The notes beneath the pieces are model-generated. The model was not told where the DNA came from. It saw only the letters and a list, made by a program, of their open reading frames with translations, and made no database searches. A program made the translations under genes and the position numbers. This document shows positions 10,301-17,672 of a stretch of 64,000 nucleotides of DNA, piece by piece. Source of the stretch: Macrostomum hystrix (lineage: Eukaryota; Platyhelminthes; Macrostomidae); NCBI GenBank assembly GCA_950097015.1, contig CATNEN010000001.1, positions 12,918,001-12,982,000 on the forward strand. The letters run 5' to 3'. Numbering within the stretch: position 1 is the first letter of the stretch; the number at the start of each line of letters is the position of its first letter.

Positions 10301-12728
10301 GCCAGCGAGGAGGCAATTCTACCCATTCCGCTGACTCCTGAGCACACACGCACACGGGCGTGTACATCTGCCCTGACTTTCTCATCGTCAGGCAGTGTAC
10401 ACTCTCACTGTGCCTTGGAGGTTGGCCCTCAAGGGCGTAAATTGCGCAACAAGTCCCCAAGCCTTCTCTGTGGGACTGCGCCCCAAAGGAATGTTGCCTC
10501 GCTGCGGAATCGGGCTCAGGGACATTCGTGCGAGACGCTAACGCGTCAGACCGCTCTGCTACTGACGCCTTCTTCAATAGATCATGAACAGCGGGTTCGT
10601 TTGGCCTCCATTTGGAACAGTACACCTTGCACAACTGGCACTGTTAATCACGTCCAATTGGTCTGTGGTAGCTTCTGGAAAGCATATCAGTCTTGGCTTT
10701 TATCATCGAAGCATGAAAAGGCATCGAGATTTATTATATAACCCCCTGCAATGTCTGCTTTTTAAGCCCCAATTATCTTGGAAATTGCAGGCAAAACAAA
10801 GGAGCCACCCGACCCTGGGCTAAGGGAAGCCTGACTGGCGCTATAGGAATTTTCCACTTGCACCTCCCCAGCAGTGTTTGTCTACTGGGCGGGACACCCC
10901 ACCGTCATCAGCCCTGGCATCAGCCCTGGCATGCCTTCCTAACTGCAGTTCTAGAAGCCATTATAAATTCCTGCAGCATTTTGTTAGTCTGGGACGCAGC
11001 CGCCACACAAATCTTGTGCCGTCGCCATTGTGCTGCAGACGGAGAATGAATTGGAGAGAAATGAAAGAAAGAATGCCTGACAGGTTGTGCACTTCTTCAG
11101 CGCCAGGCTAACTGGCCTAATAATAATAATAATTGCAGGAGGGCTGCGGTTAATGGCACATCATTCGGTGACACTAGACCCGCAGCCAGCGAGGAGGCAA
11201 TTCTGCCCATTCCGCTAACTCCTGCGCACACACGCACACAGGTGTGTACATCTGCCCTGACTTTCTCATCGTCAGGCAGTGTAAATTTCACTGTGCCTTG
11301 GAGGTTGGCCAACAAGGGCGTACGCTTACAGTACTTATCAAATCCACAATTATCCACGTCCAAATGATGCATTGTCTCGGATGAATGCAGGGGTCTGTGC
11401 GGTAAACTTGTTCCTGCCCCGGCTTTCGATCATCTTATTCCGTCACCTTGTCCTACTTTGTTATACTCTTTCCGTCTTATGGAATGCAGCGGTTCACAGG
11501 TTGCAGATCTAGACAAGTCCAGTTTGGTACCATGGTATTTGATGCATTTGGTCTACAACAGGTATCACTTCCATGCGGAACTTTTATGCATCTTCCACTG
11601 AGCGGCAACGCAATTAGCGTTTCTATAGGGAGAATTCCTTCAGACACGGCTATGCTATCAATTACAAGCTTCGCCGAGCCATATCTTACCTTCAGTGCAG
11701 AGAAATATTCCTAAGATGAAGCTATAAATAATAAAAAACTGTTAATTTCTGGACCCAAGAAAGATGATTTTGGTGGCTTCGGAAGGCTGCGTACGGCTGT
11801 CCAGTCCATAGACTGGGGGACATCCAATTACCTTAGCTCTGGTACCTATGTAGGAGCTGGGTGAAATAAAGAAATACAGAGCTAAGGGTCTTTAAAAAAG
11901 ACACAAATTGTTCCAGTGAAGTCTAGAATCGAACCCCCGACCTTCAAGTCGTAAGTCCGACGTTCTAACGACTGGCAACAACCCCTACAATTATTATTGC
12001 ATGTACGCCGTTGTTATAATACTAATAGTAATAACCAAATGCTGTTTGGTATGGACGCATTAACTGGCGACAGTTCTCATGTGGTTCTCTCCGTCAACCA
12101 GCAGACACTGACCCCTGAGCACACACTCACGCAGGTGTGTGCATCTGGCTAGACTTCCTATTCTCAGGCAGTTTATACAAACTCGCAGCGGCAGTGCCAT
12201 GTTCGAGCTACTGATTCTCTCAGCTTTTATCGCATCCGCCACTTCCCAGTCCCAACTCCATTTCCTTCTCAGGTGGCGACAGTTCTGGCCAACATGGCCG
12301 CGTACGCCTGGTGCCACAGCAGCCTGACGCGCCACAACGCCATCGAGCTGCTGCTGCACTTCCTGTCCGAGTCACCGTCCAGCTGCTTCAATTCCGGCGA
12401 CAATTCTGAAAGCTCTACTCGATCGTCTGCCTGCGAACGGCTTCAACAGAAAGCGGCGATCGCTTTGGGTCGACTGGCGCGAGACGTCGGCGCAGCTCAG
12501 ATCATCGCCGAGCTGTCCGGACCGCGCCGCCTGGCCCAGCTGTGCCGCCGTCCTGACGAGCGCAACTGCTCCGATGCTGTGCTGGTGGCGGCTCTCGCCG
12601 CCCTGCGCCAGATTCACGACAGCGTCGGCTCGGACGATTTGGACGCTCGCGACGTCGCCGAACTGATCCGGCCGAGACTGTCCGAGGCGTTTCTGGCCTG
12701 CTCCCGACTCGATGAAAGCTACCTCTGA
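1135..12728 (+). CDS. INSC: Inscuteable homologue, 3' part of the gene (8 exons)
   Basis: Exons: 1135-1306, 4456-4508, 4631-4681, 7137-7365, 9219-9344, 9659-9836, 9997-10172 and 12273-12728 (TGA at 12726-12728). All junctions are GT-AG and the phases agree throughout, giving 479 codons in the window. The family is a cortical adaptor that binds LGN/Pins and Par3 and orients the mitotic spindle in asymmetric division. The early exons encode a short helical segment with a poly-Gln run, and the later ones encode armadillo-like helices (for example AGAVETLLQVCSDRG and AAIALGRLARDVG). The protein ends in DESYL, which resembles the C-terminal PDZ-ligand tail of INSC proteins. The N-terminal LGN-binding segment is not seen. 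The introns of 3.1, 2.5, 1.9 and 2.1 kb are full of minisatellites and SINEs. The identification is from recognition of the family without alignment. An extra exon between 4681 and 7137 cannot be excluded. Confidence 0.82.
1307..2660 (+). other. INSC intron, first half: no gene
   Basis: Non-coding. It contains a perfect tandem duplication of a 45-bp unit at 1880-1969 and an A-rich run near 2258-2276. Nothing else was recognised before the minisatellite starting near 2700. Confidence 0.6.
2700..3236. repeat. 15-bp minisatellite with a 180-bp higher-order unit
   Basis: About 35 tandem copies of GATGGGAGGGTAGAG. The plus strand is almost pure purine apart from T. Variant units (GATAGG, GATTGGATGG, GGGGAGAGAA) recur in the same order starting at 2894 and again at 3074. 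The array therefore has a second period of 180 bp, equal to 12 units. Because the unit is a multiple of three, long repetitive open frames occur on both strands and are not genes. Confidence 0.95.
3640..4385. repeat. 23-bp polypyrimidine minisatellite
   Basis: About 32 tandem copies of a C/T-rich unit built on CTCTATGCCTCTCTCTCCCT. The 23-bp period is not a multiple of three, so three copies cycle through all frames. This explains the repetitive open frames on the plus strand. It lies in the same INSC intron as the 15-bp array and ends about 70 bp before the exon at 4456. Confidence 0.95.
4456..4508 (+). CDS. INSC: INSC small exon
   Basis: The exon is 53 nt. The acceptor is TTTCAG at 4450-4455 and the donor is GTAAGT at 4509. 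It encodes KEQHLLNLIAKLDSANA plus two bases, which join in frame to the next exon. Confidence 0.75.
4631..4681 (+). CDS. INSC: INSC small exon
   Basis: The exon is 51 nt. The acceptor is TTTTTCAG ending at 4630 and the donor is GTAAAT at 4682. It encodes LLDIYMHVMTQPPFDA after completing the previous split codon and ends in phase 2. The next recognised acceptor, at 7136, fits that phase. Confidence 0.75.
4790..5265. repeat. 16-bp purine-rich minisatellite
   Basis: About 28 copies of GAGAATAGACGAGGGT and variants (GGGGAGAAGAGACGAG) within an INSC intron. The plus strand is nearly all purine. A roughly 60-bp block near 4840 recurs near 4910, so some units were duplicated together. Confidence 0.93.
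5266..6529. other. INSC intron, no gene seen
   Basis: Unique AT-moderate sequence without a supportable exon, RNA gene or repeat. A minus-strand open frame at 5397-5768 has no recognisable domain and I do not call it. Confidence 0.5.
6530..7050. repeat. 20-bp minisatellite
   Basis: About 25 tandem copies of TGGTCATAGACAGCCAGAGA, with variants GACAGTAAGAGA and GACAGTCAAATA that recur in blocks. It ends within 90 bp of the acceptor of the INSC exon at 7137. Confidence 0.95.
7137..7365 (+). CDS. INSC: INSC exon, start of the armadillo-like region
   Basis: The acceptor is ATCGCAG ending at 7136 and the donor is GTGAGT at 7366. After completing a split codon it is open for 76 codons (FLVVNGHLPPVESVLRLL, then LRDLLRLAMKSERLSCLVAR) and ends in phase 0. 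The GC-rich third positions contrast with the surrounding intron. Confidence 0.8.
7366..8590. other. INSC intron, no gene seen
   Basis: There is a short local duplication just after the donor (GTGAGTGAAACTGGTTGCTAG). I see no exon, RNA gene or mobile element in the remainder. Confidence 0.5.
8591..9167. repeat. 15/18-bp minisatellite
   Basis: About 38 copies of CACATGAGAACTGAG, with occasional 18-bp units ending ACTGCTGAC. Every unit length is a multiple of three, so both strands carry long open frames (for example repeating MRTEH on plus). It ends 51 bp before the next INSC exon. Confidence 0.95.
9219..9344 (+). CDS. INSC: INSC armadillo-like exon
   Basis: The exon is 126 nt, exactly 42 codons, phase 0 at both ends. 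The acceptor is TTTTTAG ending at 9218 and the donor is GTCTGT at 9345. It reads AGAVETLLQVCSDRG then RALSCICCVEESIRRFDQ, a helical repeat typical of the INSC C-terminal half. Confidence 0.85.
9659..9836 (+). CDS. INSC: INSC armadillo-like exon
   Basis: The acceptor is TTCACAG ending at 9658 and the donor is GTGAGT at 9837. It encodes LSGLSIVSCLLGELG then VRAEAAGVVAQLTSP, a stretch characteristic of armadillo-type repeats in this family. It ends in phase 1. Confidence 0.82.
9997..10172 (+). CDS. INSC: INSC armadillo-like exon
   Basis: The acceptor is GCAACAG ending at 9996 and the donor is GTAACC at 10173. It completes the split codon and encodes LSKEANCHDVFLLASAAIAN then FEYMLKYNTIRALVDACQ, ending in phase 0. 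Confidence 0.82.
10231..10570 (-). repeat. tRNA-derived SINE, family A, full-length copy
   Basis: Minus-strand copy, 58 bp downstream of the INSC donor at 10173. The 3' tail is at 10231-10254 (ATTATTGCAG). The body shares GACACTAGACCCGCAGCC and CTTTCTCATCGTCAGGCAGT with the copy at 754-1081. The tRNA-like head lies at about 10500-10570. Confidence 0.85.
10571..11116. other. INSC intron, no gene seen
   Basis: No supportable gene. The repeated motif CAGCCCTGGCAT near 10910-10933 is the only local structure noticed. Confidence 0.5.
11117..11321 (-). repeat. SINE family A, copy lacking the tRNA head
   Basis: It has an AAT-rich tail at 11117-11135, then the family A body as far as the TTGGAGGTTGGCC block. 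The tRNA-like head is absent, which on the minus strand means a 5'-truncated copy. Confidence 0.8.
11780..11988 (-). repeat. tRNA-derived SINE, family B, degraded copy
   Basis: The minus strand shows a B-box-like GGTTCGATTC equivalent within 11927-11945 (ATCGAACCCCCGACC on plus). The body shares GTACGGCTGTCCAGTCCAT and GACACAAATTGTTCCAGT with the copies at 17096-17364 and 24566-24860. Confidence 0.75.
12105..12180 (-). repeat. SINE family A fragment
   Basis: A short degraded piece of the family A body (GACCCCTGAGCACACACTC, then GCAGGTGTGTGCATCTG) just upstream of the last INSC exon. Confidence 0.6.
12273..12728 (+). CDS. INSC: INSC terminal exon with PDZ-ligand-like C terminus
   Basis: The acceptor is CTTCTCAG ending at 12272 and the exon is open for 151 codons to TGA. 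It contains ATVLANMAAYAWCHSSL, AAIALGRLARDVGAAQ and VLVAALAALRQIHDSVG. It ends SRLDESYL, close to the ESFV-type tails of known INSC proteins, which are PDZ ligands. The exon is GC-rich, unlike its flanks. Confidence 0.88.
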   Translation: MATVLANMAAYAWCHSSLTRHNAIELLLHFLSESPSSCFNSGDNSESSTRSSACERLQQKAAIALGRLARDVGAAQIIAELSGPRRLAQLCRRPDERNCSDAVLVAALAALRQIHDSVGSDDLDARDVAELIRPRLSEAFLACSRLDESYL

Positions 12729-12793
12729 CAGCACCTAGGACTAACACTAATCCGCTGCGCCCTTGGCTTTGAAACGTCTTTCTGCTAATCTTA

Positions 12794-12799
12794 AATAAA
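12794..12799 (+). terminator. Probable polyadenylation signal of INSC
   Basis: AATAAA lies 66 bp downstream of the stop codon. Confidence 0.6.
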
Positions 12800-12859
12800 T
12801 CTCTTCGCGTTTCTAAAGAGATTTCGCGTGCTCCCACCCGAAGGACCAGAATGAGTGGA

Positions 12860-14235
12860 ATCAGATCTGCCATTCACGAATCCAATCCGATTGAATCTTA
12901 ATCCTATATTAGCATTATTGTATCACGAACCTTCCTGAACACTGCGGACAGCTGCGTGAATTTTTGATTTTTTGTTCTACTTGACTGTCAATTGTCCAAG
13001 ACCTATAAAGTACAATTTTGCATTTTGTAGCCAGTAAAGATTTGCTCTGCACAACTGCTTGACTTTCATGACTTAATATGAACGCATCCATAAAACTATT
13101 TTGTATTAAAGAATACCCATGACTCCACTCATTATCATTGGGGATAAGACCTGGGCCGTTACAGAACTGATTATAGAAATGATAAAGCACTGTTTCTACT
13201 ATGAGTAGTATGCTGTGATTTTAGGCAACTTACTTTTCGGCTTGCCTGACTTGAAATGCTAATATTTCTAAATCTCCGCTTTCACATCTGTCAAAGTTTG
13301 ATGAATAATTTTTGGTGTTCATTTTGTACCTGGTACATAATGATTGAACCTTCAAGTATATTAAGCTTTTGCACCCCAAATTAAATTTGTGAAAAACACG
13401 TTTTACACCTTGTGAGATATATCCTCAAATGCGCCATTGAACTGCTTGGGCTTGTTTTTACTTTTATTTCCAGGCCATCGTAGATGGTCACTGCAGTGAC
13501 TCTGCAGCATGCGAATGTATGGCAAGGACAAATGATCTTCAAGTAGTATTCAAGAGGGGCTATTAGCACTAAAAATGCAACGACATTCTACAATTGCTTA
13601 ATGATTTCTGCAAAGTTATAGTAGCTGTCATAGTCCTTTACGTAGGTTACTCCATACTTATGAAACCAGTGTCTTTGGAGAGCTTGATTAATATTTGGGA
13701 CGTTGATATCAACGTCGGGCCAATATTTCCTCACGTACTCGCTGCATTCTAGTTTGCATCGGTACTTACTCTTGTAATTAGGCTCATGCCTTGTGTAATA
13801 AGAACCTGGAGAGACGATTGGGAGCATTTTTAATGAGAATAAATTTTTTTTCGGAGGATGAGCACCCTAGGTTTGGGATCTTGAGTTTTGGGATTGGGAT
13901 TTTAGTGCTAATTTGATTGTCTTGGCACACTTTGTAGGTTTACTTTTTCCTGATCTCTTCGGGAATAGTTTGTGGATTATGGCGGCTGCGATAGTTTTTG
14001 TCCTAGATAGCCCCTCTTGCATACTACTTCAAGATATGCGCCCGAGGATTTGTCATTAGCGCCCGCGAAGCGTGGGTATTAATATGCTACTCGTACATTA
14101 TTCACTGCTAAAAATGACTAAATATTAACTCTCGAACTACGACTGATTATAAAAACTGGATAATTGCATTGAAGATAAGCGATATAAAATGATTATTTTT
14201 TCCTTAAAGCTAGAGAAAACAAGCGAATAACTGAA
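12860..14235. other. Region between INSC and IAP; one weak minus-strand ORF
   Basis: Mostly AT-rich sequence. The only item that looks protein-like is a 79-codon minus-strand frame at 13588-13827, listed separately. Confidence 0.45.
13588..13827 (-). CDS. Possible small or partial protein, unknown
   Basis: A 79-residue frame rich in Tyr, Lys and Trp, including YTRHEPNYKSKYRC and YVRKYWPDVDINVPNINQAL. The composition is not low-complexity and looks more protein-like than other intergenic frames here. I recognise no family and see no promoter or splice pattern. It could be a terminal exon of a minus-strand gene or chance. Confidence 0.25.
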   Translation of the reverse strand: MLPIVSPGSYYTRHEPNYKSKYRCKLECSEYVRKYWPDVDINVPNINQALQRHWFHKYGVTYVKDYDSYYNFAEIIKQL

Positions 14236-14244
14236 CTGGAAGAG

Positions 14245-15187
14245 ATTTTTTCAACAGCTAGCAAGAGTAACAACAACAAATTTATTTTATAGCGGCTTTA
14301 TTTACAAGTGACACAGTTAAAGAATTTTGAAAATATCACTAACTGTTCAAAAGTTATGCCTCCATAACTGCAGTGGGGTACTGCATCTCAATACATGAGC
14401 AGTCCAACTCGAGCTCAGCTACAATTTTGAAATCTCACAGAAATTAACCAAATTTAAACTTGTGCGCAAAATCTCTAGCGTGATGATTTGTGGCACGTCA
14501 TCTCTTTCTATATCTATGGTAGAATGTTCATTTGCTTCTGCTTGAGTGGCACTATGAAACAGCCACTGAAGAGACTCACCCACCCACCCACCGTAAGCCA
14601 ATGCTCCTTCATCATGACAATGCTCGGACCCACACTGCACAAAAGTCACTTGAAGCAATAAAAAATGCAATTCAACCTCCTGGCTCACCCACCGTACTCA
14701 CCGGACCTGGCACCAGCTGATTTCGCCATCTTCCCGAAGCTCAAGCAGCTTCTGAGTTCATGCCAACCGTAACTGCCTTGAGCAAGCAGTGCGACGGGTT
14801 ATTGTCCACGAAATGCCAAGGCCAGGCGTATGCAGATGCCATTGACGGCATGCTTACCCGGTGGAAGAAACGCATCCAACTGAAGGGTGACTCTGTTGAG
14901 AGGGTCTCAGTTGCCACTGAGGACGAAATTTGAACTTTTTTGAAAGACAGCTGACTTTCTGTTTCCTGTCGCTCCATATGCAGCCTCCATGTTCTTGTTC
15001 ATGCATTGAGATGCAGTACCCCACTGCAGTTATGGAGGCATAACTTTTGAACAGTTAGTGATATTTTCAAAATTCTTTAACTGTGTCACTTTTAAATAAA
15101 GCCGCTATAAAATAAATTTGTTGTTACTCTTGCTAGCTGTTGGAAAGAGTTGCGTGAAAAAGTCCTAAGACTTTTGGACACTCCTCG
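14245..15187 (+). mobile_element. Decayed mariner-type transposon with long inverted repeats
   Basis: Inverted repeats of about 150 bp pair 14250-14400 with 15000-15150 (shared AACTGCAGTGGGGTACTGCA). The right tip GGACACTCCTCG is followed by TA at 15188-15189. The left tip has lost about 45 bp. Between them is a transposase relic with mariner signatures, HHDNARTHTA near 14607 and PPYSPDLAPADF near 14692, in different frames. It is non-functional. Confidence 0.8.
14532..14760 (+). pseudogene. mariner transposase fragment
   Basis: Only the C-terminal catalytic region survives. The HDNAR..H motif contains the second catalytic Asp of the mariner DDD triad, and a frame change separates it from the YSPDLAP..DF block with the third Asp. 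The N-terminal HTH is missing. Confidence 0.75.
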
Positions 15188-15248
15188 TAAATTAGTTTAT
15201 AAAGAAAGAAGTAAGAATAGCGAAGCGAGTACCTAAATAAAAGTTTAT

Positions 15249-15445
15249 TCAGCCTCCCACAGTTCGAATTCGGCCCCCGACAGTACGAATTCAGCCTCTG
15301 ACAGTACGAATTCGGTCTCGGACAGTACGAATTCGGTTTCCGACAGTACGAATTCGGTCTCCGACAGTACGAATTCGGTTTCCGAAAGTACGAATTCGGT
15401 CTCCGACAGTACGAATTCGGTCTCCGACAGTACGAATTCGGCGCT
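15249..15445. repeat. 21-bp minisatellite
   Basis: About nine copies of TACGAATTCGGTCTCCGACA plus one base. Each unit contains an EcoRI-type GAATTC site. It is intergenic between INSC and IAP. Confidence 0.93.
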
Positions 15446-15947
15446 GGATTCCATTGTGACCATGCAGCTCTAGAATCGGAATAATAAATGATTGATCCAT
15501 CACTTCAGTGGAATTTCGGATGATGATGAGTGTCGACACCGTAGTAACAGTTGATGGCCTTTGGGCAGGCATCTGCCAAAAAACAATTGATTAAGCATTA
15601 CTCTCTTGTACTGCTTGCGCGGTACGCGAATGGCAGAAACAAACTACATTGCCTACGCTCAATGTTATGCACTTCTAAAAATAGCACCTAAATATTTAAC
15701 ATTGAGGAACGTGGGACACAACAGTCTAACAAAAGAGACCCATTATAAAGTAACTAAAAATATCTGAATTGGCCCACTAATGAGAGCAAGCATAGCATGC
15801 TCACACTGGCCAAGCTCACTTGACTCGTCTGTAAGCACTGCCTGGCCGTTCAAATTGAAAGAATCCAACTGTTCAAATAGGAAATACACATTCCACTGCG
15901 TGCATGTATTAATTAGTTTTTTCATACTAATAATAACAATAATTGCA
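15446..15947. other. Intergenic, nothing recognised
   Basis: No supportable gene or repeat before the SINE that begins near 15948. Confidence 0.45.
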
Positions 15948-16165
15948 GGAGTGCTGCTGGCCTGACTATGTGAAAGTCAAGGCCGATGTACAAACTTGTC
16001 TGTGGGTGTTCCTGCGTACAGTATCTGTATTTTGTATACTCGGTGTGAGCTCAGGAGTCAGCGAAATGAGCAGAATTGCCTCCTCGCTGGCTGCGGGTCT
16101 AGTGTCACCGAATGATGTTCCATTGCCCGCAGCTCTCCTGCAAGTATTGTAATTATTATAAAACG
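15948..16165 (+). repeat. SINE family A, plus-strand copy
   Basis: The body is in sense orientation (CTGGCTGCGGGTCTAGTGTC, then ATTGCCCGCAGCTCTCCTGC) with an AT-rich tail at 16146-16165. A short reversed piece (AATAATTGCAGGAGTGCTG) at 15938-15958 abuts it, so two copies may be joined. Confidence 0.75.
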
Positions 16166-16184
16166 CCCCTGACCCTCTCCTGCA

Positions 16185-17090
16185 AGCCGCCCAAACCGCG
16201 TGGTCGTAGTCGAACCAGACGGGTGTCTGAGCGAGCCAGAAGGCACCGTTACCAGCTTGCGCGCTTGAGCGGTAGCTGCTGCTGATCTCCGCTCTTAAGA
16301 CGCCACGCGATAATTGCCCGACTGCACGCCGCATCCGCACCTGAGTCCGCGGCGCCGAGCAGCCGGGATGGGATGCGCCTGTCGAACTTCAAACTGACCG
16401 CAGTCATCGGCTTGCCGGTTGCAGTTCCCGGAATCTGCGTGTGGCCGCAGCTGTTGCAATGGCTGTTAACAGCTGTCCACAGCTGTCCAGCCCGTGGACA
16501 ACCAGCGAAGGTTCTAACCCAACTGAATGCCTAGCTCGAGGACACAAATTTCTTTCCGAAAGTATAGATTCGAACTAGCGAGCAATGAATAAAAAATCCA
16601 AAAAGTAGAATCGTCAAAGAGAATAATTTATGGTGCCTGAGGCGATTGGGCAGTTTCGACTGCCCACCAGGCCGTTGTTTCAGGCCGGTTTGATTGGCTC
16701 GGCCTTGGCCTCGCCCTCTCTAACCCTTCGTCCCTGCTTTGCGTGCCCTGAGCCGCTACCTGATTGGCTAGGCGTGGGAGTTGTCTGTTAACCCTTACCT
16801 GTTAAGCGATGCGTGGCTTTGCCCCTCCCGCCAATCAGCTCAGCTCTTTGCCATTACCGACTTTTGTAGTTTGTGCACTCCCCACTGCCCCGCTCCCCCA
16901 GGCAGCTGTCCTATGTTTGTTATTGGCCGTTACTGGGGCACCTCTCGCTTCGCTCTTTTGCATGAAATAAATCAAACACACCAAACTCGTCAGAGGTCAC
17001 CTGCGTCATCCTGCGTTCCGACCGTTAAGCGTAAAGACTTAAATGAGTGAGTTTAGTCCTCACTCACTGATGTTAACAAGAAATTAATAG
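16185..17090. other. Intergenic; possible further tRNA-like SINE head
   Basis: On the minus strand 16190-16265 contains AAGCTGGTAACGGTGCC and GGTTCGACTAC, which resemble A and B boxes. This may be the head of another SINE. The rest is GC-moderate and without a recognised gene. Confidence 0.35.
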
Positions 17091-17095
17091 GGCCA

Positions 17096-17364
17096 GATGT
17101 GCAGCCGACAGCACAGCCGCAGCTGTTGCCCGGCGCATCTGAAAGCTGAGTACGGCTGTTCAGTCCATGGACTGGGAGGACGTTACACCCACCCTCAATT
17201 ACACCAGCTAATGCAAATACCTAGTTAACATCTGGGTGTTAAATGACAACGCAAAGCTTAGTCCGATGTAAAAAAGGACACAAAGTGTTCCAGTTGAGTA
17301 GGGAATCGAACCCCCGACCATCAAGTTTCGAGTTTGACGCTCTATCCACTTGGGTACAACCCCG
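17096..17364 (-). repeat. tRNA-derived SINE, family B
   Basis: Minus-strand copy. The tRNA-like head is at the right, with GAATCGAACCCCCGACC on plus near 17301-17320 (the B box). The body shares ACGGCTGTTCAGTCCATGGA and GCAGCCGACAGCACAGCCGC with the plus-strand copy at 24566-24860. Confidence 0.82.
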
Positions 17365-17672
17365 CATGTTGCGCATTAAAAATGAATAAACTGAATTGTG
17401 TGAGAGTTTAATAATTGACTATTTCTATCTGAAAGCAAGCATAGAAAATTAACACAGCCATTAGAAATGCAGGTATATTTCAAAAAATATATAATTCATT
17501 CATATATATGCTGATAGATATACACTGTGATGCTTAAATTTACACAACTGACGCAATCATGGAATGAAGAGTCTTATTCAATGATACAAATAAAATGGGA
17601 TCACTTTTGAGTCCAAACCAATTGGCTACAAGCTGCCTACAGGACAATGGGATCAGTCTGCGGACAGCAAAT

